Of a DNA stretch of 64,000 bases, positions 43,649 to 53,548 are shown in pieces. Each line of letters opens with the position of its first letter. The stretch's first letter is position 1. Both the position numbers and the translations under genes were made by a program. Source of the stretch: Sphingomonas paucimobilis NBRC 13935 (lineage in GTDB: Bacteria > Pseudomonadota > Alphaproteobacteria > Sphingomonadales > Sphingomonadaceae); the NCBI RefSeq assembly GCF_000739895.2, contig NZ_BBJS01000012.1, positions 1 to 64,000 on the forward strand, read 5' to 3'. The notes beneath the pieces are model-generated. The model did no database searches. It was not told where the DNA came from and worked only from the letters and a program-made list of their open reading frames with translations.

Positions 43649-44317
43649 ATGATGACGACCAGCAACGAATCCTCGAATTTCGACGCCATGCGCCACGCAA
43701 TGGTGGCGAGCCAGTTGCGTACTACGGCGGTCAACGACCAGCGGGTCGTGGCGCAGATGGCGCGCGTTCCGCGTGAGGCGTTCGTGCCCGAAGGCCTGCG
43801 CGAAGTGGCTTATCGTGACGGCACGATCGACCTGGGGCAGGGGCGTGCGGTCAACCTTCCAATGGCGACCGGCCGTCTGCTGACCGAGGCCTATCTGGAA
43901 GCCAATGACCGCGTCCTGCTGATCGGTGCGGGCACCGGCTATACGGCCGCCTTGCTTGCCGGGATCGTGGCCGAGGTCGTTGCGGTCGAGGAGAGTGCCG
44001 AGCTGCTCGCCGCCGCTCGCACCGCGCTGGCCGGCGATGCCAAGGTCAAGCTGATCGAGGCGCCGCTGACCGCCGGCTATCCGGCCGAAGCGCCCTATGA
44101 CGTGCTGGTCATCGACGGCGCGGTCGAGGAAATCCCCTCCGCATTGATCGAGCAGGTGCGTGTCGGCGGTCGTATCGTCACCGGTCTGGTCGACAAGGGC
44201 GTGACCCGTCTCGCCAGCGGTCGTCGGACCGAGGGTGGTCACGGCGTGCGTCCCTTCGCCGATGCCGAATGCGCCATCCTGCCGGGCTTCGCTCGCCCCC
44301 GAGCGTTCCAGTTCTGA
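43649..44317 (+). CDS. pcm: Protein-L-isoaspartate O-methyltransferase
   Basis: A 222-residue SAM-dependent enzyme that starts repair of isoaspartyl residues in aged proteins. The N-terminal MRHAMVASQLRTTAVNDQRV and REAFVPE motifs are typical of the alphaproteobacterial form, and the SAM site reads VLLIGAGTGYTAALLAG. ATG 43649 (MMTTSNESSN) is chosen; the ORF is open upstream to 43574. Its stop overlaps the tolC start (TGATG), and the pcm-tolC order is usual in this group. Confidence 0.9.
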   Translation: MMTTSNESSNFDAMRHAMVASQLRTTAVNDQRVVAQMARVPREAFVPEGLREVAYRDGTIDLGQGRAVNLPMATGRLLTEAYLEANDRVLLIGAGTGYTAALLAGIVAEVVAVEESAELLAAARTALAGDAKVKLIEAPLTAGYPAEAPYDVLVIDGAVEEIPSALIEQVRVGGRIVTGLVDKGVTRLASGRRTEGGHGVRPFADAECAILPGFARPRAFQF

Positions 44318-45843
44318 TGTCGATGCGTCCGTCCCTGACCTCTGGCGTCCTGATCGGTTCGGCGCTGCTGCTGGCCGGGTCCGCTTCGGCGGAAACGCTG
44401 CGCGAGGCGATGGTGCGGGCGTATCAGAGCAACCCGACGATCACCGGTCAGCGCGCCGCCCAGCGCGCGACCGATGAGAATGTGCCGATCGCACGGTCCA
44501 ACGGCCTGCCGTCGCTCCAGTCGCAGGCGCAGTTCACCGACAACGTCATTGTCGCGAACAACAACTTCCTGAACCCGGAACGGGTGGCGACGGGTGCGCT
44601 GCAATTGTCGGTCCCGCTTTATCAAGGCGGCGCGGTCAAGAATGCGGTGCGCGCGGCGGAGACGCGGGTCGATGCGGGCCGGGCGCAGCTCCGCGGGGTC
44701 GAGGCCAATTTGTTTACCAATGTGGTGGCGGCCTATATGAACGTCATCCGGGACGAGGCGATCGTCAACCTCAACACCCGGAACGTCAACGTGCTGGAGA
44801 CCAATTTGCGCGCCTCGCGCGATCGGTTTCAGGTAGGCGATCTGACCCGTACCGATGTGGCGCAGTCCGAGGCGCGGCTGGCGCAGGCGCGCGCGCAGTT
44901 GCAGTCGGCGCAGGCCAATCTGATTTCCAGCCGCGAAAATTATGTCCAGGTGGTGGGCGTCGCGCCGGTGGGGCTGGAACAGCCGCCCGCGCTCCCCGCG
45001 CTGCCGGCCTCGCCCAACGAGGCGGTGGGCGTCGCGCTGGAGCAGAACCCGCAGTTGATCGCGGCGCGACGCAACGCCGACGCGGCTCGCTACGACATCA
45101 ATGTCGCGCGCGCCAACCGGCTGCCGCGTATCGCGGCGGTGTCGAGCGGAAACTATTTCAACTATCTCGGCTCGATCAACGTGCCGGCGGGCGCAGGCAA
45201 CGTGCCGACCTCGGGCGTGAACGCCACGGTGGGCGCGCAATTGACTATGCCGCTGTTCCAGGGCGGTCGTCCGGCGGCGCAGGTCCGCCAGGCCGAGGCG
45301 CTGCGTGGCCAGGCGCTGGAAAACACCACCGCGACCGAGCGGCAGGTCGTGGCGCAAGTCCGCTCCGCCTATGCCGTCTGGCAATCCTCGCAGGAGGTGA
45401 TTGCCTCGGCCGAATCGGCGGTGCGCGCCAACTCGCTGTCGCTGGAGGGCGTGCGCGCCGAGAACAGCGTTGGTACCCGCACCGTGCTCGACATCCTGAA
45501 TGCCGAGCAGGAATTGCTGAACAGCCAGGTCACGCTGGTGACCGCGCGGCGCGATGCCTATGTCGCGGGCTTCGCGCTGATCGCGGCGATGGGCAATGCC
45601 GAGGCGCGCGACCTGGGGCTGGACGGCGGTTCGCTCTACGATCCGGTGACCAATTACAAGCGGGTGCGCAACCGCATCAATGACTGGGACGGCGATGGTG
45701 AGCCCGCGCCGGTGGCCAGCACCACCGCCGGAACCCCGGCGCAAACGGCGGCGATTACCCGTCCGCTCGATGCCGATGTGAACGCCCCTGTTGACAGAAG
45801 CCCCGCATTAACCACAGGTGCTTCGTCACCGAACCGGCAATAA
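44317..45843 (+). CDS. tolC: TolC-family outer-membrane channel
   Basis: A 508-residue outer-membrane efflux protein. A Sec signal (LIGSALLLAGSASAET, cleavage near residue 25) precedes two repeats of the TolC fold with long coiled coils. Typical elements are LREAMVRAYQSNPTITGQRA, the NVLETNLRASRDRFQVGDLT repeat segment and the AEQELLNSQVTLVTARRDAY segment. ATG 44317 overlaps the pcm stop. It probably serves type I secretion or efflux; the partner pump is not local. The C-terminal 50 residues are a low-complexity Ala/Thr/Pro tail. Confidence 0.94.
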   Translation: MSMRPSLTSGVLIGSALLLAGSASAETLREAMVRAYQSNPTITGQRAAQRATDENVPIARSNGLPSLQSQAQFTDNVIVANNNFLNPERVATGALQLSVPLYQGGAVKNAVRAAETRVDAGRAQLRGVEANLFTNVVAAYMNVIRDEAIVNLNTRNVNVLETNLRASRDRFQVGDLTRTDVAQSEARLAQARAQLQSAQANLISSRENYVQVVGVAPVGLEQPPALPALPASPNEAVGVALEQNPQLIAARRNADAARYDINVARANRLPRIAAVSSGNYFNYLGSINVPAGAGNVPTSGVNATVGAQLTMPLFQGGRPAAQVRQAEALRGQALENTTATERQVVAQVRSAYAVWQSSQEVIASAESAVRANSLSLEGVRAENSVGTRTVLDILNAEQELLNSQVTLVTARRDAYVAGFALIAAMGNAEARDLGLDGGSLYDPVTNYKRVRNRINDWDGDGEPAPVASTTAGTPAQTAAITRPLDADVNAPVDRSPALTTGASSPNRQ

Positions 45844-45878
45844 CGCCGGTCACAAGGCTTGGGGGCCTGGGGGCTTCA

Positions 45879-46457
45879 ATGGGGATTGCGGTCATGGGTG
45901 AGATCAGCGCCGAACCGTCGATGGAGGAAATCCTTTCCTCGATCAAAAGGATCATCGCCGAAGAGGGCGAAGTGCCGACGCGTCAGCGTCGTCAGCCGCG
46001 CCCCGTGCCGTCGCCAGTCGCCGAGGATGACGAACCCGAGATCCTGGAGCTCAGCGATCCCATGCCGCTGCGCATGAAGGTCGAAGCCGCTGCCGCGCGT
46101 GCCGCCGAATCGGCGTTGCGCAGCGCGCCCGAGCCGATGCCGGCTGCCCCGGAACCCGTGGCACCTTCGCCGGCTCCGACCGCAGCGGCCCCGGTCGCGC
46201 CGGCCGAGCCCGTCCATGCCTCGGAAAATGAAGAGGCGATCGTGTCGCCCCGCGCCGCGGAGGCGAGCCGCGGCGCTTTGGAGTCGCTCAGCCGGATGAT
46301 GGTCAAGCCCGAACCCAGCAGCGACGGCACCTTGGAGGGGCTGGTCCGCGAGATGCTCCGCCCGATGCTGCGCGAATGGCTCGACGCGCATCTGCCGGAG
46401 ATGGTCGAGGCGATGGTGGCCAAGGAAATCGCCCGGATCACACGCGAAGGGCGCTGA
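45879..46457 (+). CDS. popZ: PopZ-like polar organising protein (DUF2497)
   Basis: A 192-residue protein with the conserved ends of PopZ: EPSMEEILSSIKRIIAEEGE at the N-terminus and LEGLVREMLRPMLREWLDA plus MVAKEIARI at the C-terminus. The middle (about residues 60-130) is acidic and Pro/Ala-rich, as in Caulobacter PopZ, which forms a polymeric matrix that anchors the chromosomal origin at the cell pole. In Caulobacter it also lies next to valS. ATG 45894 is an alternative start (MGEISAEPSM). The gene follows tolC by 35 bases and may share its transcript. Confidence 0.9.
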   Translation: MGIAVMGEISAEPSMEEILSSIKRIIAEEGEVPTRQRRQPRPVPSPVAEDDEPEILELSDPMPLRMKVEAAAARAAESALRSAPEPMPAAPEPVAPSPAPTAAAPVAPAEPVHASENEEAIVSPRAAEASRGALESLSRMMVKPEPSSDGTLEGLVREMLRPMLREWLDAHLPEMVEAMVAKEIARITREGR

Positions 46458-46530
46458 TGCCGCTGGCGGGGAATCCGTCGGGCATGACTGTCATGGTGGA
46501 ACCCGCGTCCCATCGCCGGGTTCGTTGGCC

Positions 46531-48156
46531 ATGACCGCGATCGACAGGCCCGCTGATACGGACAAGGCGAAACACGCGCCGGTGTCGTCGCCGCCCATTG
46601 CGGACGCGCGCCCGCCGCATTCGGGCCAGTCGGACATCTTCTTCGCGGCGGTGAAGACCACGCGGATGCCGATGATCGTCACCGATCCGCGCCAGCCCGA
46701 CAACCCTATCGTCTTCTGCAATGAAGCCTTCAGCTTCATGACCGGTTATTCCGAGGACGAGATTCTCGGCACCAATTGCCGGTTTCTGCAAGGTCCGGAG
46801 ACCGATCGCGACGTTGTGGCGCAAATCCGCGCGGCGGTGGAGCGGCGTGACGAGATCGCGGTCGAACTGCTCAACTATCGCAAGAACGGCTCGACCTTCT
46901 GGAACGCGTTGTTCGTGTCGCCGGTCTATGACGATGCGGGCGAACTCGTCTATTTCTTCAGCAGTCAGCTCGACATTTCGCGCCGGCGCGAGGCCGAGGA
47001 TGCGCTGCACGAGGCGCAGAAGATGGAGGCGGTCGGCAAGCTGACCGGCGGCATCGCGCATGACTTCAACAATCTGCTCCAGGTCATCATCGGCTATTCC
47101 GACATATTGGATGCACGAATCGATGCCGGCGACCGCAGCGGGCGTCGCGCGGTCGAGGCGATCGGTGCAGCCGCCGCACGAGGCGCAACGCTGACCCAGC
47201 AATTGCTTGCCTTCGCCCGCAAGCAGGAACTGCGTGACCGGCTGCTCAACTTCAACCAGTTGATCGAGGATTTCCGCCCCATCCTCAACCGGACCGCGGG
47301 CGAGGGGATCGTTCTGCGGCAGCGGCTGGAGGAGAATCTCTGGAACTGCCGGATCGATCCTGTCCAGGCGGAGATGGCGCTGCTCAACATCGTCAACAAT
47401 GCGCGCGAGGCGATCGTGCGCAAAGGCGATCAGGGCGTCGTGACCATCTCGACCCGCAACATGATCCAGTCCGCCGATCAGCCCGAAGGCCCGGCCAATC
47501 TGGAGGCCGGCGAATATGTGATGGTGCGGATCGCCGATGATGGTCCCGGCATCGATGCCTCGATCGCCGACAAGGTGTTCGATCCCTTCTTCACCACCAA
47601 GGAAATGGGGAAGGGGGCGGGACTGGGCCTCGCCATGGTCTATGGCTTCATGCGGCAGTCGGGCGGACTGGCGACGGTCGATCCGGAGGCCGAGGGTGGA
47701 GCGGTCCTGTCGCTCTATTTCCCACGCGCGGCCGGCGTGACCGAACGCCGGGCCAGCCCGGTGCAGCCCGCGCGCAAGGGCGGGGCCGAGCGCGTGTTGA
47801 TGGTCGAGGATCAGGAGGATGTCGGCGATCTGGGTCGATCGATGCTCGAGGATCTGGGCTATGATGTCGTCCTGACACGCAGCGCGCGTGAGGCGCTCGA
47901 TTATCTCGCGGGCGATAGCGATTTTCAGTTGCTCTTTACCGACATTCTGATGCCCGGCGGCATGAACGGCGTCGCGCTTGCACAGGCGGTGCGGCGTGAC
48001 TACCCCCGCCTGTCGGTGCTGCTGACCACCGGCTTTGCCGATGAGGCGATCGATGAGGGCGCGCGCTCCTACGAGTTGATCCGCAAGCCCTATCGCCGCG
48101 CCGACCTCAACGAGCGGATTCGCGCGGTGCTCGATCGGCCCGGCGCCAGAACCTGA
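46531..48156 (+). CDS. LOV histidine kinase with C-terminal receiver (blue-light hybrid kinase)
   Basis: A 541-residue cytoplasmic photosensor. The N-terminal LOV domain (about residues 35-155) has the flavin-adduct C83 in GTNCRFLQ with NYRKNGSTFWN and FFSSQLDISR. A HisKA domain has H177 in GGIAHDFNNLLQV, and the HATPase_c domain carries NIVNNAREAI, ADDGPGID, and GAGLGLAMVYGF. A C-terminal receiver (about 420-540) has MVEDQED and the phosphoacceptor in LLFTDILMPG, ending at a RKPYR lysine. It sits between popZ and valS. The receiver may take phosphate from H177 and pass it on to an unlinked phosphotransfer protein. ATG 46531 is preferred over the TTG two codons earlier. Confidence 0.94.
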   Translation: MTAIDRPADTDKAKHAPVSSPPIADARPPHSGQSDIFFAAVKTTRMPMIVTDPRQPDNPIVFCNEAFSFMTGYSEDEILGTNCRFLQGPETDRDVVAQIRAAVERRDEIAVELLNYRKNGSTFWNALFVSPVYDDAGELVYFFSSQLDISRRREAEDALHEAQKMEAVGKLTGGIAHDFNNLLQVIIGYSDILDARIDAGDRSGRRAVEAIGAAAARGATLTQQLLAFARKQELRDRLLNFNQLIEDFRPILNRTAGEGIVLRQRLEENLWNCRIDPVQAEMALLNIVNNAREAIVRKGDQGVVTISTRNMIQSADQPEGPANLEAGEYVMVRIADDGPGIDASIADKVFDPFFTTKEMGKGAGLGLAMVYGFMRQSGGLATVDPEAEGGAVLSLYFPRAAGVTERRASPVQPARKGGAERVLMVEDQEDVGDLGRSMLEDLGYDVVLTRSAREALDYLAGDSDFQLLFTDILMPGGMNGVALAQAVRRDYPRLSVLLTTGFADEAIDEGARSYELIRKPYRRADLNERIRAVLDRPGART

Positions 48157-48201
48157 CGGCAGCATCTGGCGCAAGCCGACGCGGCTGATTAAGGCAGCGT
48201 C

Positions 48202-50874
48202 ATGACTGAGCTGCCCAAGACGTTCGACCCCGCCGCAATCGAAGCCCGCTGGTATGGCCATTGGGAGGAAAAGGGCCTGTTCCGCCCCGACCGCCCGAAC
48301 GCCGAGCCCTGGACGATCGTCAACCCGCCGCCCAACGTCACCGGCAACCTGCATATCGGCCACGCGCTCGACAACACGTTGCAGGACATTCTGGTCCGCC
48401 ATGCCCGATTGAAGGGAAAGGATGCACTGTGGGTCGTCGGCACCGATCATGCCGGCATCGCGACCCAGATGGTGGTCGAGCGCCAGATGAATGCGCGCGG
48501 CGAGAAGCGCACCGACTTCACCCGCGACCAGTTCCTGGAGAAGGTCTGGACGTGGAAGGCGGAGAGCGGCGGCCAGATCACCGGCCAGCTGCGGCGTCTG
48601 GGCTGCTCGATGGACTGGGCGAACGAGCGGTTCACCATGGACGAAGGCTTCAGCAAGGCGGTGCTGAAGGTTTTTGTCGACCTTTACCGACAGGGTTTGC
48701 TCTATCGCGACAAGCGGCTGGTCAACTGGGACGCCGGGCTGGGCACCGCGATCAGCGACCTGGAGGTGGAGACGCGCGAAGTGAAGGGCAGCTTCTGGCG
48801 TCTGCGCTATCCGCTCGCCGACGGATCGGGTTTTATCGAGGTTGCGACGACCCGGCCCGAGACGATGCTGGCTGACATGGCGGTCGCGGTCCATCCCGAG
48901 GACGCGCGCTACACCGCGCTGATCGGCAAGCAGGTGCGTCTGCCGATCACCGGCCGCCTGATCCCGATCGTCGCCGACGAACATGCCGACCCCGAACTGG
49001 GTTCGGGCGCGGTCAAGATCACGCCCGGCCATGACTTCAACGACTTCGAGGTCGGCCGCCGTGTGGGCATCGAGGCGCGCGATATGCTCAACATGCTCGA
49101 TGCCAAGGCGTGCATCGTTCAGACTGCTGACGGGCTGATCCCCGACGCGTTCGTCGGCCTGTCGACAACCGAGGCGCGCAAGGCCGTTGTCGCGCGGCTG
49201 AAGGATGAGGGCGTCCTCATCCCGCATATCGACAAGGACGGCACCGAGTACGATGCCGAGCCGCGCACGATCCAGACGCCTTTCGGTGACCGTTCGGGCG
49301 TGGTGATCGAGCCGTGGCTGACCGACCAATGGTATGTCGATGCCAAGACGCTGGCCCAGCCCGCGATCGAGGCCGTGCGCTCGGGCAAGATCAAGATCGT
49401 GCCGCAGGCTTGGGAAAAAACCTTCTTCAACTGGATGGAGAATATCCAGCCCTGGTGTGTCAGCCGCCAGCTCTGGTGGGGCCACCAGATTCCAGCGTGG
49501 TTCGCCGAGGACGGCCGGGTGTTCGTCGCCGAGAGCGAGGAAGAGGCGCAAGCCGAGGCAGGCGAGGGCGTGACCCTGACGCGCGACCCGGACGTGCTGG
49601 ATACGTGGTTCTCGTCCGCGCTCTGGCCCTTTGCGACGCTGGGCTGGCCCGATAATGGCGACAAGACGCTGGCGGGCCGCTACCCGAACGACGTGCTGAT
49701 CTCCGGCTTCGACATCCTGTTCTTCTGGGACGCGCGGATGATGATGCAGGGCATCCACTTCATGGAAGATGTGCCCTTCAAGACTTTGTATCTCCACGGT
49801 CTTGTCCGTGCCGCCGACGGCTCAAAAATGTCGAAGTCGAAGGGGAATACGGTCGATCCGCTGGGCCTGATCGACCAGTATGGCGCCGACGCGCTGCGCT
49901 TCTTCATGGCGGCGATGGAGAGCCAGGGCCGCGACATCAAGATGGATGAACGCCGCGTCGAGGGCTATCGGAACTTCGCAACCAAGCTGTGGAACGCGGC
50001 GCGCTTTGCCCAGGCGAACGGCATCGGCGCCTCGACCATGCTGGAGGCTCCCAACGCCACGCTGGCGGTCAACAAGTGGATCATCGCCGAGACGGTGAAG
50101 ACCGTACAAGCGGTCGACCTCGCGCTGGCCGATTATCGTTTCGACGGCGCGGCGAACGCGATCTATCAGTTCGTCTGGAGCCGCTTCTGCGACTGGTACC
50201 TCGAACTCATCAAGCCTGTCCTGCAAGGCGGCGAAGAGGGCGGCGAGGAAACCCGCGCCGTCGCGGGCTGGGTGCTCGACCAGATCCTGGTCCTGCTCCA
50301 CCCCTTCATGCCCTTCATCACCGAGGAACTGTGGCATGCCATGGGCGCGCGCGATCATGACCTGATCGTCGCCCATTGGCCGATGGCGGATGCGCGCGCG
50401 CTCGACCGCGAGGCGGAGCGCGAGATCGACTGGCTGATCCGTCTGGTCAGTGAAATCCGCGCCGCACGGACCGAGCTCAACGTGCCGCCTGGCGCGCGCC
50501 TGCCGATGCATGTCCGTGACGCCAATGACGCGACCAAGGCGCGTCTGGAGCGGCAGGCCTCCGCATTGGCCCGTCTCGCCCGCGTCGAGGCGGCGGACGG
50601 CGAAGCGACCGGCGGTGCCGCGCAGGTGGTGGTCGACGAGGCGACCTTCGTCCTGCCGCTGGAGGGGGTGATCGACCTCGACGCCGAGCGCCAGCGCCTG
50701 ACCAAGGCGATCGCCGCCGTCGAGAAGGAGCGGGACGCGCTGGGCGGGCGACTGGGCAATGCCAGCTTCGTCGAACGCGCCAAGCCCGAAGCGGTGGAAA
50801 AGGCCCGCGCCGACCATGCCGACAAGATGGCCGAAGCGGCACGGCTTCACGCGGCGCTCGGCCGCCTGGGCTAA
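48202..50874 (+). CDS. valS: Valyl-tRNA synthetase
   Basis: An 890-residue class I aminoacyl-tRNA synthetase. The HIGH motif reads [15 protein letters not shown] and KMSKS reads [17 protein letters not shown]1 editing domain lies between (with [17 protein letters not shown]), and the C-terminal coiled coil ([20 protein letters not shown] onward) ends the protein. Full length. It is separated from the antiporter gene by a strong hairpin. Confidence 0.98.
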   Translation: MTELPKTFDPAAIEARWYGHWEEKGLFRPDRPNAEPWTIVNPPPNVTGNLHIGHALDNTLQDILVRHARLKGKDALWVVGTDHAGIATQMVVERQMNARGEKRTDFTRDQFLEKVWTWKAESGGQITGQLRRLGCSMDWANERFTMDEGFSKAVLKVFVDLYRQGLLYRDKRLVNWDAGLGTAISDLEVETREVKGSFWRLRYPLADGSGFIEVATTRPETMLADMAVAVHPEDARYTALIGKQVRLPITGRLIPIVADEHADPELGSGAVKITPGHDFNDFEVGRRVGIEARDMLNMLDAKACIVQTADGLIPDAFVGLSTTEARKAVVARLKDEGVLIPHIDKDGTEYDAEPRTIQTPFGDRSGVVIEPWLTDQWYVDAKTLAQPAIEAVRSGKIKIVPQAWEKTFFNWMENIQPWCVSRQLWWGHQIPAWFAEDGRVFVAESEEEAQAEAGEGVTLTRDPDVLDTWFSSALWPFATLGWPDNGDKTLAGRYPNDVLISGFDILFFWDARMMMQGIHFMEDVPFKTLYLHGLVRAADGSKMSKSKGNTVDPLGLIDQYGADALRFFMAAMESQGRDIKMDERRVEGYRNFATKLWNAARFAQANGIGASTMLEAPNATLAVNKWIIAETVKTVQAVDLALADYRFDGAANAIYQFVWSRFCDWYLELIKPVLQGGEEGGEETRAVAGWVLDQILVLLHPFMPFITEELWHAMGARDHDLIVAHWPMADARALDREAEREIDWLIRLVSEIRAARTELNVPPGARLPMHVRDANDATKARLERQASALARLARVEAADGEATGGAAQVVVDEATFVLPLEGVIDLDAERQRLTKAIAAVEKERDALGGRLGNASFVERAKPEAVEKARADHADKMAEAARLHAALGRLG

Positions 50875-50882
50875 TCGCTATT

Positions 50883-50908
50883 CCGCCCCATGCTGAAGCA
50901 TGGGGCGG
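50883..50908. terminator. Bidirectional hairpin between valS and the antiporter gene
   Basis: CCGCCCCATGC and GCATGGGGCGG form a perfect 11-bp stem closed by a TGAA loop, exactly between two converging genes. The T-tracts are short (ATTTG on plus), so both strands may use it. Confidence 0.8.
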
Positions 50909-50914
50909 ATTTGC

Positions 50915-52693
50915 TCAGCCCTGTTCCCCCAACCGTCGCAGCCGCCGGATACGCGGCTCGCGCTGCAACTGCGCCTCGCGCCGGATGACCTGCCGCAGTT
51001 CGTCGCGCTTCTCGTGGATCGAGGCGATCACCGGCCCCATCGCCACGCCCAGATCGACCAGCACCGCCTCGGACAATTGCAGCGAGCTTTCCAGCGTTTC
51101 GGGCACCGCCTCGCTGACGCCCGCGCGGTAGAGTTCGGTCGCATGCGCCATGTCCCGCGCGCGCGCGATGATCGGCAGGTCGGGGGCGGCCTGTCGGATG
51201 CGACGCGCCAGCCTTACGGTCAGCACCGGATCGTCCATCGTCAGGATGAGGGCACGGGCGGCGGGCAGGTGCAGCCGGTCGACCAGTTCCGCCCGCGCGA
51301 CATCGCCGAAGAGCACCGGATAGCCAGCGCGCCGGGCTTCACTGACCGAATCGATATCCGCTTCGACCGCGACATAGGGCTGGCCATGGACGGTCAGCAT
51401 GTCGGCGATCATCTTGCCGACGCGGCCGAAGCCGATGATGACGGTGCGTCCCGCATCGGCCTCCAACTCCGGCGCGGCGGGGCCATCGCCGCTGCGCGCT
51501 TCGATCCGGCGCGAAATGACGCGCCCGGCCTTGGCGAGCAGCGGCGTGATGGTCAGGCCGATCGCGGTCACCGTCTGCCAGAAGCTGGCGGTCGAAGGCA
51601 GGATGAGCTGCGCCTGGGCGGCGGTGCCCAGCACGATCAGCGTCGTCTCTGACGGGCTGCCCATCAGCAACCCGGTCTCCGCCGCCACGCCTCGCCGGGC
51701 ATGCGCGACGCGCAACAGCAAATAGGTGACCACCGCCTTCACTGCGACGACGCCGACCACCGCGAGCAGTAGCATGTCCCAATTTTTGGCGATCAGCCGC
51801 AGGTCCAGGCTCATGCCGACGGTGATCAGGAACACGCCCAGCGCCAGCCCCTTGAAGGGGGCGGTCATCACCTCGACCTCCGAATGATATTCGGTTTCCG
51901 CGATCAGCAGTCCGGCGAGAAGCGCCCCGACGATCGGCGACAGCCCGGCGGCGGTCGTGGCGACGCTGGCGACGATGACGACGAGCAGCGAGGCGGCCAG
52001 GAACAGCTCCGGGCTCTTGGTCCGCGCCGCCTGGGCGAAGAGGCGGGGGAGGACGAACTTGCCGCCGAGATACATGGCGACCACGGTCAGGCCGCCGCGC
52101 AGCGCCACGCCCGCAATCCCGACCCAGCCTTCATCGGTCGCGGTCGGCGCCATGGCACCCAGTGCGAAGATGATGGGGACGAGCGCGAGATCCTCGAACA
52201 GCAGCATGGCGAAGGCACCGCGTCCCACCGGGCTGGTGGTGCCGACCAAGGGGAGCACCAGCGCGGTCGAGGAAAGGGTCAGCGCCAGCCCGAGCCCGAT
52301 CGCGCCCGCCAACCCCTGGCCCATCAAATGCAATGCCCCGCCGATCAGGATCGCCGAGCCGAGCAACTCGGCCGCGCCGGTACCGAACACCAGCCTGCGC
52401 ATCGCCCAAAGCCTACGAAAAGAAAGCTCCAACCCAATGGAAAACAGCAATAATATGATGCCGAACTCGGCGAAGGGTTCGATCGATTCCGGATTGGAGA
52501 TCGTCAGATAATAGAGCCACGGCGCATGGGGGACGAGCGATCCGAGCCCTGCCGGCCCCACCAGCAATCCCACCAGGATGAACCCGATGACCGGGCTGAC
52601 GCGGAAGCGGGCAAAGGCCGGGATGACGATCCCCGCCGAACCGAGGATGACGAGAGCGTCGGAGAAACCTTGATTGTCGAGCCGTAATGCCAT
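50915..52693 (-). CDS. CPA2-family monovalent cation/proton antiporter with RCK domain (KefB/YbaL-like)
   Basis: A 592-residue inner-membrane antiporter. About twelve hydrophobic segments form the antiporter domain (residues 1-385), including LLLFSIGLELSFRRLW, LALTLSSTALVLPL and AGLSPIVGALLAGLLIAETEY. The C-terminal RCK_N domain (about 415-540) has a nucleotide motif TVIIGFGRVGKMIADML and the VLFGDVARAELVDRL segment. This layout suits potassium efflux or proton exchange gated by a nucleotide or redox ligand. No glutathione-specific motif was seen, so YbaL/KefB-type naming is only by homology. Confidence 0.92.
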   Translation of the reverse strand: MALRLDNQGFSDALVILGSAGIVIPAFARFRVSPVIGFILVGLLVGPAGLGSLVPHAPWLYYLTISNPESIEPFAEFGIILLLFSIGLELSFRRLWAMRRLVFGTGAAELLGSAILIGGALHLMGQGLAGAIGLGLALTLSSTALVLPLVGTTSPVGRGAFAMLLFEDLALVPIIFALGAMAPTATDEGWVGIAGVALRGGLTVVAMYLGGKFVLPRLFAQAARTKSPELFLAASLLVVIVASVATTAAGLSPIVGALLAGLLIAETEYHSEVEVMTAPFKGLALGVFLITVGMSLDLRLIAKNWDMLLLAVVGVVAVKAVVTYLLLRVAHARRGVAAETGLLMGSPSETTLIVLGTAAQAQLILPSTASFWQTVTAIGLTITPLLAKAGRVISRRIEARSGDGPAAPELEADAGRTVIIGFGRVGKMIADMLTVHGQPYVAVEADIDSVSEARRAGYPVLFGDVARAELVDRLHLPAARALILTMDDPVLTVRLARRIRQAAPDLPIIARARDMAHATELYRAGVSEAVPETLESSLQLSEAVLVDLGVAMGPVIASIHEKRDELRQVIRREAQLQREPRIRRLRRLGEQG

Positions 52694-52805
52694 GGTGACA
52701 GACTAACCCGGCTTTGACCTGCTTGTCAGTCCGTTATTCCCGCGAAACGAGGATGAGACGATCGGTCCACTGACCAAGGGTCGGTGGCGGGGCTAGGGGG
52801 CGGCC

Positions 52806-53255
52806 ATGAATGGCCTGTCTCGACGCATGATATTCCCGCTTTTGTCGATGCTGGCGTTGGCCGGCTGTGGGGATGGCGACCGGGCGGCGCGGCTGAAGGC
52901 GGCGGGGCCCAATCCCTCGCTGGACGCCCTGATGAAGGTCGCCGATGCGGATGCCGGGGCACGAACCTTTGGGCAATGCTTGGCGTGTCATACCATCGGC
53001 AAGGGCGAGTTGGATCGGGCAGGGCCCAATCTCCATGGCATCATGGGCAAGCCGGTAGCAGGCGGCAGTGCGCGTTATGGCTATACCGCCGCGCTAGAGC
53101 GGGTCGGCGGGCATTGGGACCGGGCGACGATGAATCGCTGGCTGACCTCGCCACAGCGCTTCGCACCGGGTACGAAAATGACTTTTGAGGGCTTGCCCGA
53201 TCCACTCGCGCGGGCGGACGTCATTGCGTATCTGGAGCGGGAAGGGCGGCAATAG
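52806..53255 (+). CDS. Class I c-type cytochrome, lipoprotein
   Basis: A 149-residue protein with a lipoprotein signal (LLSMLALAGCGDG, lipobox LAGC) and a single haem site CLACH near residue 58. The distal methionine is probably in the PGTKMTFEGLP segment. The order CxxCH, GPNLHGIMG, GYTAAL, MTFEGL is that of mitochondrial-type cytochrome c552/c550 proteins. It should shuttle electrons from the periplasmic face of a membrane. It stands alone between two convergent genes. Confidence 0.92.
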   Translation: MNGLSRRMIFPLLSMLALAGCGDGDRAARLKAAGPNPSLDALMKVADADAGARTFGQCLACHTIGKGELDRAGPNLHGIMGKPVAGGSARYGYTAALERVGGHWDRATMNRWLTSPQRFAPGTKMTFEGLPDPLARADVIAYLEREGRQ

Positions 53256-53300
53256 GCCGATGGGCGTAATGGCTCGTTGAACGGCGGGAGCGGGGTGTGC

Positions 53301-53316
53301 GCTTCGACTTCGCTCA
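53301..53316 (+). repeat. Single arm of the TTCGACTTCGCTCA repeat family
   Basis: GCTTCGACTTCGCTCA matches one arm of the palindromes at 53386-53481 and 59029-59105, but no inverted partner lies next to it. Confidence 0.55.
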
Positions 53317-53385
53317 TCATGACGCCTTGGGGGCGCATGGCCTTACGCCCGTTGCAAAGTTGAAAAAGTATAATCCCATCCCCCG

Positions 53386-53481
53386 TTCAGCCTGAGCGCA
53401 GTCGAAGGCCTAGGGATTCCGGTTCGCTCTGAGGGAGATGGGAGAGGTTTCAGCGTAGCCTTCGACTTCGCTCAGGCTGAA
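53386..53481. repeat. Interspersed inverted repeat (REP-like, copy 1)
   Basis: The arms TTCAGCCTGAGCGCAGTCGA (then AGGC, to 53409) and GCCTTCGACTTCGCTCAGGC (then TGAA, to 53481) are 24 bases each, with one mismatch, separated by 48 bases. The same arm sequence recurs at 53301 and 59029-59105, showing a dispersed repeat family. Confidence 0.85.
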
Positions 53482-53490
53482 GGCAGGTCT

Positions 53491-53524
53491 AAAAAAGGGC
53501 CCGGAGACTGGCGCCTCCGAGCCC
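53491..53524 (-). terminator. Intrinsic terminator of icd
   Basis: On the minus strand a GC-rich stem (GGCTCGGAG and CTCCGGGCC with a short loop, 53497-53524) is followed by TTTTTT (complement of 53491-53496). It lies 25 bases beyond the icd stop. Confidence 0.85.
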
Positions 53525-53548
53525 CTTCTTCACAATTTTGCGACAGAA

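Noticed and set aside
46438..49797. A 1119-codon minus-strand open frame opposite popZ, the LOV kinase and valS
   Set aside because: It is antisense to three clearly identified genes. Long antisense frames are expected in high-GC DNA; the translation is Arg/Gly/His-rich with no motif.
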